From: CAWDVR01 sp044869805
GTDB lineage: Bacteria; Acidobacteriota; Thermoanaerobaculia; Multivoradales; SZUA-115
DNA: 64,000 bases
Direction: 5' to 3'
NCBI GenBank assembly: GCA_044869805.1
Contig: JBIOXV010000044.1
Coordinates: forward strand, 1 to 64,000
The notes beneath the pieces are model-generated. The model did not search any database. It had not been told where the DNA came from and saw only the letters and a list, made by a program, of their open reading frames with translations. Both the position numbers and the translations under genes were made by a program. How positions within the stretch are numbered: the first letter of the stretch is position 1; the number at the start of each line of letters is the position of its first letter. Shown piece after piece: positions 57,597-64,000 of the stretch.

Positions 57597-59819
57597 CTAC
57601 CTCGGCGTCGCCTCCGGCAGGCCGCCGTCGACCGGCATGGTGGCGCCGGTGGTGGGGGTCTGGCGGGTGGCGAAGAAGAGCACGGCTTGGCCGACGTGGC
57701 GGGCGGTGATACGGGCTTTGAGCAGATTGCGGTCGCGGTAGTAGTCGGCGAGGCCCGCTTCGTCGAGGCCGCGGGCCTTCATGCGCGCCGGGCCGACCTC
57801 GGCCCACAGGCCGGACTTGCGGTCGCCGTCGCCGAACACCGCGTCGGGCGCCACCATGTTGACGCGCACGCCGATCTCGGCGAGCTCCAGGCTGGCGATG
57901 CGCGCGAGCTGGTGCGCCGCCGCCTTGGTGGCACTGTAGGCACCGAAGCCGGCGCCGGGCGCGAACACGTTCTTGGTGGAGATCAGCACCACGTCGCCGC
58001 CGATTGCCTGGCGGCGGAAGTGGCGCGCCGCCTCGGCGAGCACGTGGAGCGTGCCTTCGACGTTGACGCGCTCGAGGCGGCGGAAGGCGTCGGTATCGAG
58101 CTCTTCGAGCGTCGCCACGTGCGCCGCGCCGGCATTGGCCACCACCAGGTCGACGCCGCCCCAGGCGCGGATCGCGGCCGCGAAGCCGGCCGCCACCGAC
58201 TGGCGGTCGGTGACGTCCACGGGCGTGGCCAGCACCTGGCGCGGGAACTCCGCGGCCAGCTCGGCGGCGAGCGAGTCGAGGGCCTCGCCCCCTGACGACG
58301 ATCGGGGCAGGTCGGTCAGGGCCACGCAGGCGCCCGCTTCGAGGAGCACCCGGCTGACGCCCGAGCCGATGGCGCCGGCCGCGCCGGTGACCAGGGCGAT
58401 CGAGCCGGCGAGGGGAGCGCCCCTCGGCGTGAGCGCGCCTCGGCCCAGCTTTGCCTGCTGCATGCCACGGTGCTGCATCACCAGCAAATGCTCGTCCTCT
58501 AGACCTTGGTACGCGGCGCCGGCCGCCGCGATCGTGGCCTTCACGGCGAGCGTGTGAGCCGTGATGTCGAGGGCGATTTCGGCCTCGCGGGCGGTGCGGC
58601 CCGCGCAGAAGGCGCCGAGACCTGGCAGAAGCGCCACCCGCGGCAACAGCTCGGCGTCGAGCACACTGGCCGCTACGCCGGGAGCATGCTGTTCGAGCAG
58701 GGCGCGCTCCGCGGCCACGTGGCGGGCGATGGCCTCGGAGAGGTGCGTGCGGACCCGCTCGCCGTCCTCGTCCGCCCCCGGCTCGACCCACAGCGGCAGG
58801 CGCCCGACGCGGATCACGTGGTCGGCGGTCAGGGGAGGAGTGACGAGGAGCTCGCGCGCTCCCGGTCCGGCGAGAGCGGCGAGCGTCTCGCGATCGGTGA
58901 GGCCGGCGAGGATCAGTCGATGGTCGAGCCGGTCGGGGTCGCCGCGCTGCGAGACGAGCGCACCGCGAAGCGCCACGACCCGCTCGGCCGCGGCCAGCTC
59001 CTCGACCGCCGCCCGCGGCTCGGAGCTCGAGGCCTCGGCCTCCGCGGGCGCCTCGGCGGGCCGTGAGCTCATCCCGGCGGCTGGCGGGCCCTGCGGTCCC
59101 GGCTGCGCCGCCGCCGACGTCCGGCGTCCACCGCGCGCCGCGGCGAGGAACCTCTCCGCCCGGTCGACCAGCGCGATCGTCCGCTCGTAGCTCTGGCGCG
59201 CCGTCTCGCCCCAGGTGAGGAGCCCGTGTTTCGCCCACACCATGCCGATTGCCTCGGGCTGCGCTTGGAGCGCGGCGACGGTGGCCTGCGCCAGCTCGAT
59301 CCCAGGCGTCACGTAGGGCAGCACGATCACTTCGCCGCCCAGCGCCGCGCGCGCCACCGCCTCGCCGCCCGGCCGGTTGGTGAGCGCCAGCACGGCGTCG
59401 GCGTGGGTGTGGTCGACGAAGCGGGCGGGGAGCAGAGCGTGCACCGGTGCCTCGATCGACGGCGTCGACGCGCGCGGGTCGAGCAGGCTCGCCCGAAGAA
59501 GCGCGGCGAGCCGGTCGTCGTCGACCGGCGGCAGCTCGCGCAAGCGGCGCAGGAGGGCGAGGTCGCAGGCCGGGTGGCCCCCGGGCGCGATCGCCGCCAG
59601 GTCGAGGCCCGAGGCCTTGACGTGGAGCGCTTCCACCTCCTCGCCGAAGAGGCTCCACGCCCGCGCCTTGACCGAGGTGTTGCCACCGCCGTGGAGCACC
59701 AGGGACGGCTCCGTCCCCAGCAGGCGCGCCGTGTAGGCGCGCAGCGCCAGCGCCTCGCCATGAGCGGAGTAGAGCTCGGCGAACGCGGCGGCTTCCTGGT
59801 CAGACCAGCGGTTCTTCAT
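57597..59819 (-). CDS. Fused class II aldolase / short-chain dehydrogenase (RhaD-like)
   Basis: 740 residues. Residues 1-230 are a class II aldolase/adducin domain like rhamnulose-1-phosphate aldolase: HGGGNTSVK for the phosphate/Gly-rich loop and the Zn-binding HTHAD, with a later WAKHGL. Residues about 465-740 are a classical SDR: TGAAGAIGSG for NAD(P), NAG, and YSATKAA for the catalytic Tyr-Lys. This fusion resembles the RhaEW/YuxG type, in which a sugar-phosphate is split and lactaldehyde is oxidised or reduced. A Pro/Glu/Ala-rich segment (about 240-270) enlarges the aldolase half. It starts directly after the TAG of the upstream AsmA-like gene, with no spacer. Confidence 0.87.
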   Translation of the reverse strand: MKNRWSDQEAAAFAELYSAHGEALALRAYTARLLGTEPSLVLHGGGNTSVKARAWSLFGEEVEALHVKASGLDLAAIAPGGHPACDLALLRRLRELPPVDDDRLAALLRASLLDPRASTPSIEAPVHALLPARFVDHTHADAVLALTNRPGGEAVARAALGGEVIVLPYVTPGIELAQATVAALQAQPEAIGMVWAKHGLLTWGETARQSYERTIALVDRAERFLAAARGGRRTSAAAQPGPQGPPAAGMSSRPAEAPAEAEASSSEPRAAVEELAAAERVVALRGALVSQRGDPDRLDHRLILAGLTDRETLAALAGPGARELLVTPPLTADHVIRVGRLPLWVEPGADEDGERVRTHLSEAIARHVAAERALLEQHAPGVAASVLDAELLPRVALLPGLGAFCAGRTAREAEIALDITAHTLAVKATIAAAGAAYQGLEDEHLLVMQHRGMQQAKLGRGALTPRGAPLAGSIALVTGAAGAIGSGVSRVLLEAGACVALTDLPRSSSGGEALDSLAAELAAEFPRQVLATPVDVTDRQSVAAGFAAAIRAWGGVDLVVANAGAAHVATLEELDTDAFRRLERVNVEGTLHVLAEAARHFRRQAIGGDVVLISTKNVFAPGAGFGAYSATKAAAHQLARIASLELAEIGVRVNMVAPDAVFGDGDRKSGLWAEVGPARMKARGLDEAGLADYYRDRNLLKARITARHVGQAVLFFATRQTPTTGATMPVDGGLPEATPR

Positions 59820-62567
59820 CTATCGCTTCCACCAGCTCTCGAACCACTCCCTGGCCTTGAGCAGCTTGAAGTCGCGCTTGCCGTCCCGGAGCTCGATGCC
59901 CACGGCCAGGTTCCCGTAGGTCAAGAAGAGATCGCCGTGCTTGCCGCCGGCCGCGAAGCGCATGCGCGAGGCGAGGCTGATCTTGTCGGAGGAGACCTCG
60001 AGCGGATCGACGGTCACCGCCGTGCCGTCGAGCTTCAGGCCGGCCCGGGCCACGACACCCTCGACCAGCAGCACGTCGGAGAACCAGCGCAGGAAGCGCC
60101 GGCGCTGGGCAAACAGGGCAAGGAACGGGCCCGAGTCCTTCATCTCCAGCTCGAGAGAGCCGTCGAAGATGATCGGCCGGCCCATGGTCAGCGAAGCGTC
60201 CGGCAGCTCGGCCCGCGCCCACCAGGGGTGCACGGGCTCCTCCGCGCCGGAGAGCTCGTGGTAGGTCGCGGGCTCGAGGATGAGGCGGGCGCCGTCGATC
60301 TCGAAGCGGCGCTCGAGCAGGGCCGAGCTGGCGAGCGGCGCCTCGAAGCTGAGCTGCCCGCCGACGATCAGCTCCTGCACCCGCAGGCGCGCCGACTGCG
60401 AGCGGAACGAGAGATGGCCCTTGCCGGTGTGGGTGGCGCCGTCGAGATCCAAGTTGAGTCGCACCTGGCCGCTTCCGGGGAGCAGGGTCACGTCGGCGCC
60501 GGGCGGCAGCAGGGCGTTGTAGGACGAGAGGTCGGGGAGCGAGGCCCGCGGGATGTCGACCACGGCGCGCAGGTCCCCGGGTTTGGCCCCGAGCTGCACG
60601 GCCTCGGCCGAGGTGACCCTGAGCGCCAGCCCGCCGCCTTCGAGGAGGCGCTCCCGCCGCTGGCCGTCGACGGTGAAGCGGTCGAGCCAGGCGTCGAGCG
60701 CCAGGCGGTCACCGCCGGCTCCGGTCTCGACCTCGGCGGCGATCCTGCCCCGACCCGTGGCTACCGCACCCAAGATTTGGGCCTCGATCGGCACCGCGTC
60801 GACGGCGAGCCGGCTGCCAGGCACCAGGCGGCCGTGGTCCAAGGTGAGCTTCGCCGCCAGGTGGCCGCGGCCCTGGAGCCCGAGCCAGCGGGCGCGCTCG
60901 AAGTAGTTGCGGAGGAAGCCGAGGCTCGACACCTGGGCCTGGACCTCGGTGGTGCCGGAGACTGCGCCCAGGGCCTCGGCGACCGAGGACCGGCCGAAGT
61001 CGAACGGTTCCGCCTTGCCGTCGACCCGGAACGCGACCTCCCGCGCCACCACGGTCTCGCCTTCGACCAGGCGTCCCTCGGGCAGGCGCAAGGCGGCCTT
61101 TTCGATCGTCATGCGGCCCCCGGGCTCGAGCGCGAAGCTCGCCTCGGCCTCGGCGGCTCCGGTCAGCGAAAGAGTGTCGAGGCCGATCTCGCGAAAGCCG
61201 GCGAGGCGGGTGTCGATGAAATGAAGGGACCACGGGGTGCGGGTGGCGGTCGGCTCGTCCGGCGCTTCCGCCTCGGCCACCTCCACTTGCGCCGAGACGC
61301 CGTCGCCCCGCATGCCTTCCACGAAGAGATCGCGATGCAGGAAGGCGCCGAGGTCGAGCCGGCCGGTGGCGCGGTCGACGGCCAGGCGGCAGGCCATGCG
61401 CCGGCCGCGCAGGTCGAGGCTCAGGCCCTCGGCGAGGAACTCTCCCGCCACGAACTCCTCGGGCTCGCCCTCGGCGGCCCTCATCTCGCGCGCTTTGCCG
61501 AAGACGCGGGAAAGGCGAGTCTCGGCGCTGGCCGTCGAGACGTGCAGGGTGCGGCTTTCGAGCAGCGGCGGCTTGCCGTCGCGCCCCCCCACCTGAAACC
61601 CCTGGGCGTCGATCGCCGCGCGGAGCAGCGGCTGGCCCCCGACCTCGGCCACCGAGGCGTCGATCGACAGCGGGTAGACGCCGCGCGAGGACCACGCCAG
61701 GCGGCTTCCCGGCTGCAGGCGGCCATCCTTGGCCGTGAGCGTGGCCTCGAACGAGCCCGAGCGGCCTTCGCCGCCGGCGCCCGCGGCGGGGGCCGGGAAG
61801 GCGGTCAGCCGGCCCGAGGTCTCGAGGGTGCCCGACAGGAAGTCGAGGCCCAGCGCGCCGGGTTGCTCGCGCGGCACGTAAGGAGCGAGGCCCGCCTCGA
61901 CCACCAGTCGGATGCCCTCCGCCACCTCGCCGCCGCGCGACTCGAGCCGTGCCGCCGGCATCTCGAGCCTGCCGTCGGTGACGCTCACCTCGCCCACCGC
62001 GAACTGGAAGCCGCCGCTCGCCGTGCCCTGGCCAACGAGGCGGGAGGCGCCAATCGCGATCTCGCGCACGCTCGAGAGCGCGATCTCCGGCAGGTCGATG
62101 GTCCACCGGCGCCGGCGCGGCTTGGGCTGCCGTGGCGGAGCTCCCTCGCCCTCCGGCCGGCGGTCGATCACCACCTCGACCCCCTCGCCCGAGACGTGGC
62201 TGACCCGCACCCGTCGCCAGAGGAGCTGCAGGAGGTCGATCGTGCCGCGGCCGCGCTCGAGCGTCGCCGTCCACTCGACGCGCCGGTTGAGCCCGTGGAT
62301 CTCGACCCCCCGGAGCGCGAAGCGCCCGGGCCAGAAGCTGGTGCCCGAGTCCCAGCGGAGCTGCACTCTGCGGGGCTGGTCCCGCCAGCCGCCGTTGACC
62401 ACCCAGGGGCCGAGCTCGCTGTTCAAGAAGATGCTCGCCGCGGTGAGGTAGAGGAGCGCGAGGCTGGCGGTGCCGGCCACCGCGCCGAACGCCACCCACC
62501 TCCGGCGCCCTGGCCTGTTCGGGGGAGGTCGCTCCTCGGTTGCCGGCAGTGCGGGTGGCTGCTCCAC
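59820..62567 (-). CDS. AsmA/DUF748-like envelope protein
   Basis: 915 residues, GTG start. One N-terminal TM helix (about 24-44), then a very long beta-rich region of the AsmA-like bridge-protein type, with repeated pattern 'x-V-x-G-x-L/A-x-L' and DUF748-like words such as GSLELEMKDSGPFL and SSDKISLASRMRFAAGG. It has no enzymatic motif. AsmA-like proteins span or line the periplasm and help carry phospholipids or assemble outer-membrane components. It is followed without any gap by the aldolase/dehydrogenase gene, and lsrF lies 7 nt upstream, so the three are one transcription unit although the functions seem unrelated. Confidence 0.82.
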   Translation of the reverse strand: MEQPPALPATEERPPPNRPGRRRWVAFGAVAGTASLALLYLTAASIFLNSELGPWVVNGGWRDQPRRVQLRWDSGTSFWPGRFALRGVEIHGLNRRVEWTATLERGRGTIDLLQLLWRRVRVSHVSGEGVEVVIDRRPEGEGAPPRQPKPRRRRWTIDLPEIALSSVREIAIGASRLVGQGTASGGFQFAVGEVSVTDGRLEMPAARLESRGGEVAEGIRLVVEAGLAPYVPREQPGALGLDFLSGTLETSGRLTAFPAPAAGAGGEGRSGSFEATLTAKDGRLQPGSRLAWSSRGVYPLSIDASVAEVGGQPLLRAAIDAQGFQVGGRDGKPPLLESRTLHVSTASAETRLSRVFGKAREMRAAEGEPEEFVAGEFLAEGLSLDLRGRRMACRLAVDRATGRLDLGAFLHRDLFVEGMRGDGVSAQVEVAEAEAPDEPTATRTPWSLHFIDTRLAGFREIGLDTLSLTGAAEAEASFALEPGGRMTIEKAALRLPEGRLVEGETVVAREVAFRVDGKAEPFDFGRSSVAEALGAVSGTTEVQAQVSSLGFLRNYFERARWLGLQGRGHLAAKLTLDHGRLVPGSRLAVDAVPIEAQILGAVATGRGRIAAEVETGAGGDRLALDAWLDRFTVDGQRRERLLEGGGLALRVTSAEAVQLGAKPGDLRAVVDIPRASLPDLSSYNALLPPGADVTLLPGSGQVRLNLDLDGATHTGKGHLSFRSQSARLRVQELIVGGQLSFEAPLASSALLERRFEIDGARLILEPATYHELSGAEEPVHPWWARAELPDASLTMGRPIIFDGSLELEMKDSGPFLALFAQRRRFLRWFSDVLLVEGVVARAGLKLDGTAVTVDPLEVSSDKISLASRMRFAAGGKHGDLFLTYGNLAVGIELRDGKRDFKLLKAREWFESWWKR

Positions 62568-62574
62568 GGGCCCG

Positions 62575-63453
62575 CTACCCGCCGACGAGCGCGGCGAGCG
62601 GCTCGTAAGCCTCCTCGGGAGAGAGGCCGCCGTGCACCACCCGGCGCACCGCCTGGATCATGGCCTCGGGGTGCGCCGACTGGAAGATGTTACGGCCCAT
62701 GTCCACGCCGGCCGCGCCCTGGGCGATGGCGTTGGCGGCCAGGCGCAGGGCTTCGAGCTCCGGCAGCTTCTTGCCGCCGGCGATGACGATCGGCACCGGG
62801 CAGGCGGCGGTCACGGTGTCGAAGCCGTCCTCGACGTAGTAGGTCTTGACGTAGGTGGCGCCGAGCTCGGCGCAGATGCGCGTGGCGAGGCGCATGTAGC
62901 GGGCGTCGCGGGTCAGCTCGCGGCCCACGGCGGTGACCGCGAGCACCGCCACTCCGTAGCGCTGCCCGGCGTCGACCAGCCGCGTCAGGTTGTGCACCGA
63001 CTTGGTTTCGTGCTCGCCGCCGATGAACACTTGCACGGCGAGCGCCGCGGCGTTCAGCCGCAGCCCGTCCTCGATCGACAGCGCGATCTCCTCGTTCGAG
63101 AGCTCCTTCAGGATCGATGGGCCGCCGCTCGCCCGCAGCACCAGCCCGCCGCGGTAGCTCGGCGGGATCACCGAGCGCAGGATGCCGCGGGTGAGCATCA
63201 GGGTGTCGGCCCAGGGCAGGAGCGGCACGATCGACAGGTCCACCCGCTCGAGGCCGGTGGTCGGCCCCTGGAAGTAGCCGTGGTCGAAGGCCAGCATCAC
63301 GGTACGGCCGCTGGCCGGGTCGAAGATGCTCGCCAGGCGGTTCTTCAAACCCCAGTCGAGGTGCTGGCAGCCCTTGAGAAAGAAGGGCTCGCTCGCCTGC
63401 GGCACGCCAGGCTGAAAGCTGTCGGCGGCCTTGGGATCGTCGGCTTCGGGCAT
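62575..63453 (-). CDS. lsrF: LsrF-type thiolase/aldolase
   Basis: 292 residues. It follows E. coli LsrF along its entire length as I recall that sequence: FDHGYFQGPTTGLER, TRGILRSVIPP, VLRASGG, and VKTYYVEDGF with the Schiff-base Lys at position 203 (the same number as in E. coli), then CPVPIVIAGGKKLPE and GVDMGRNIFQS. LsrF transfers an acetyl group from 3-hydroxy-2,4-pentadione-5-phosphate to CoA in autoinducer-2 breakdown. No lsrK, lsrB, lsrACD or lsrG is seen here, so the physiological substrate may differ. The start at 63453 (MPEADDPKAADSF) matches the family N-terminus. First gene of a three-gene minus-strand unit. Confidence 0.9.
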   Translation of the reverse strand: MPEADDPKAADSFQPGVPQASEPFFLKGCQHLDWGLKNRLASIFDPASGRTVMLAFDHGYFQGPTTGLERVDLSIVPLLPWADTLMLTRGILRSVIPPSYRGGLVLRASGGPSILKELSNEEIALSIEDGLRLNAAALAVQVFIGGEHETKSVHNLTRLVDAGQRYGVAVLAVTAVGRELTRDARYMRLATRICAELGATYVKTYYVEDGFDTVTAACPVPIVIAGGKKLPELEALRLAANAIAQGAAGVDMGRNIFQSAHPEAMIQAVRRVVHGGLSPEEAYEPLAALVGG

Positions 63454-63633
63454 GGGCGGGGAATCTAGCAGATCGACCTCTGATCGAGCTTTGGTGATCG
63501 AGATTGGGCGCCGTCTCCGCCGTTCTCTCCGGAGCGGGAGCCGCACGGCCGCGTGGGCCGGCGAGGACGCTCCTGAACGTTTCGACGGGAGGCCTCTCGG
63601 GCCGCGGCCCGCCTCCTGAAAGGAGACCGTTTC

Positions 63634-64000
63634 ATGAGCCAATCGCAACGCCGCTCCGTCGCCGCGTGGGCCGCCGCCTGGTGGCTGGCCTGCGCCTGCG
63701 CCGCCAGTTCCGCCGGTGCCCAGAGCAAGGCGCCGGTCCTCGCCCCGCGCACCGGAGCCGCCTACACGCTGCCCGCGCTCCATCCCAACTTGATCCGTGG
63801 CGCCCGGCCCGAGGGGCGCTACGAGAGCGACGAGGTCGCCGCTGTCGATCTGTTCAACGGCAACCTTCGGCTGAGCGTTCCTCTGGGGCAGATCTACCCG
63901 GTGGACTCTCAGCTTTCCTACCTGTTCCAGCTCCACTACAACTCGCAAGTCTGGGATTTCTCCTCTGGAAGTGGCAGCTCCGGCCCCGGCTGGGTGCACG
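63634..64000 (+). CDS. RHS-type surface protein, N-terminal fragment
   Basis: 122 residues, cut off by the window edge. Behind AAAGGAGACC, the ATG starts a signal peptide (MSQSQRRSVAAWAAAWWLAC...ASSAGAQ). The mature start contains VDLFNGNLRLSVPLG, QIYPVDSQLSYLFQLHYNSQ and VWDFSSGSG, the opening strand pattern of the RHS/YD-repeat proteins ('NGNLxLxxPL' and 'LxLxYNS'). The full gene is probably several kilobases long and may carry a C-terminal effector. The 180 bp in front hold its promoter region and that of lsrF; no boxes stand out. Confidence 0.72.
   Translation, partial: MSQSQRRSVAAWAAAWWLACACAASSAGAQSKAPVLAPRTGAAYTLPALHPNLIRGARPEGRYESDEVAAVDLFNGNLRLSVPLGQIYPVDSQLSYLFQLHYNSQVWDFSSGSGSSGPGWVH

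Overview
The window is about 64 kb of very GC-rich bacterial DNA with tightly packed operons. It has no tRNA, rRNA or CRISPR array that I can see. Two tandem MacB/FtsX-type permeases of about 810 residues match the Acidobacterial duplicated orphan permease (ADOP) family. Together with an LpxC gene (Gram-negative outer membrane), type IV pilus retraction ATPases, dockerin/cohesin-like secreted proteins and C-terminal 'DGFESGDT' tails, this points to an Acidobacteriota genome, perhaps Thermoanaerobaculia. The taxon is inferred, not proven.

Layout. 0.0-0.3 kb: AbrB/PIN toxin-antitoxin pair, with the toxin cut by the window edge. 0.5-5.2 kb: fused MurF-alanine racemase, a hotdog thioesterase and an exported YtcJ-like amidohydrolase. 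5.3-5.9 kb: a second VapBC-type pair. 6.0-7.0 kb: AhpD-like protein. 7.2-17.5 kb: the most striking region, a complete five-gene enediyne polyketide core on the + strand: UnbL (DUF1702), UnbV (FG-GAP/ASPIC), UnbU (RnfD/NqrB-like membrane protein), the iterative synthase PksE (KS-AT-ACP-KR-DH-PPTase with all signature residues visible) and the TebC-type thioesterase. No tailoring or self-resistance gene is recognisable beside it. 17.8-20.5 kb (minus): exported sulfatase-fold hydrolase and a response-regulator receiver domain fused to LpxC. 20.6-24.1 kb: two genes of unknown function, the second ending in a possible PD-(D/E)XK nuclease domain. 24.1-30.7 kb: an RND/MMPL exporter, a beta-propeller protein, a membrane-embedded MutS-like ATPase and a DUF5995 protein.

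30.8-39.6 kb: a CadC-like winged-helix membrane protein, a small lipoprotein, and then a classical MoxR operon with translationally coupled genes (RDD protein, SpoIIM-like, multi-pass protein, DUF4129-like, DUF4350, MoxR ATPase, DUF58). 39.7-44.8 kb: Coa1-like protein, two PilT-family ATPases and a one-chain aconitase-superfamily enzyme with the small domain first. 44.9-45.5 kb: a DUF2281-type antitoxin with a frameshifted MazF-like toxin relic. 45.7-50.7 kb: the tandem ADOP permeases. 50.7-57.4 kb (minus): two secreted cohesin-like proteins and a 1676-residue secreted protein with beta-helix, PA14, cohesin-like, FN3 and C-terminal dockerin domains. A perfect 37-bp inverted repeat lies in the only gene-free stretch longer than 300 bp. 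57.6-63.5 kb (minus): a rhamnulose-1-phosphate-aldolase-like/short-chain dehydrogenase fusion, an AsmA-like envelope protein and LsrF. 63.6 kb to the end: start of an exported RHS-type protein.

How the genes work together. Envelope building and surface display dominate: MurF-Alr, LpxC, the AsmA-like protein, the MoxR operon, pilus retraction, ADOPs, cohesin/dockerin and RHS. The enediyne cassette is the one clear secondary-metabolite unit and the best candidate for undescribed chemistry here. Several operon-leading genes have a TAnnnT -10-like hexamer 4-8 nt before their start codon, which suggests leaderless transcripts.
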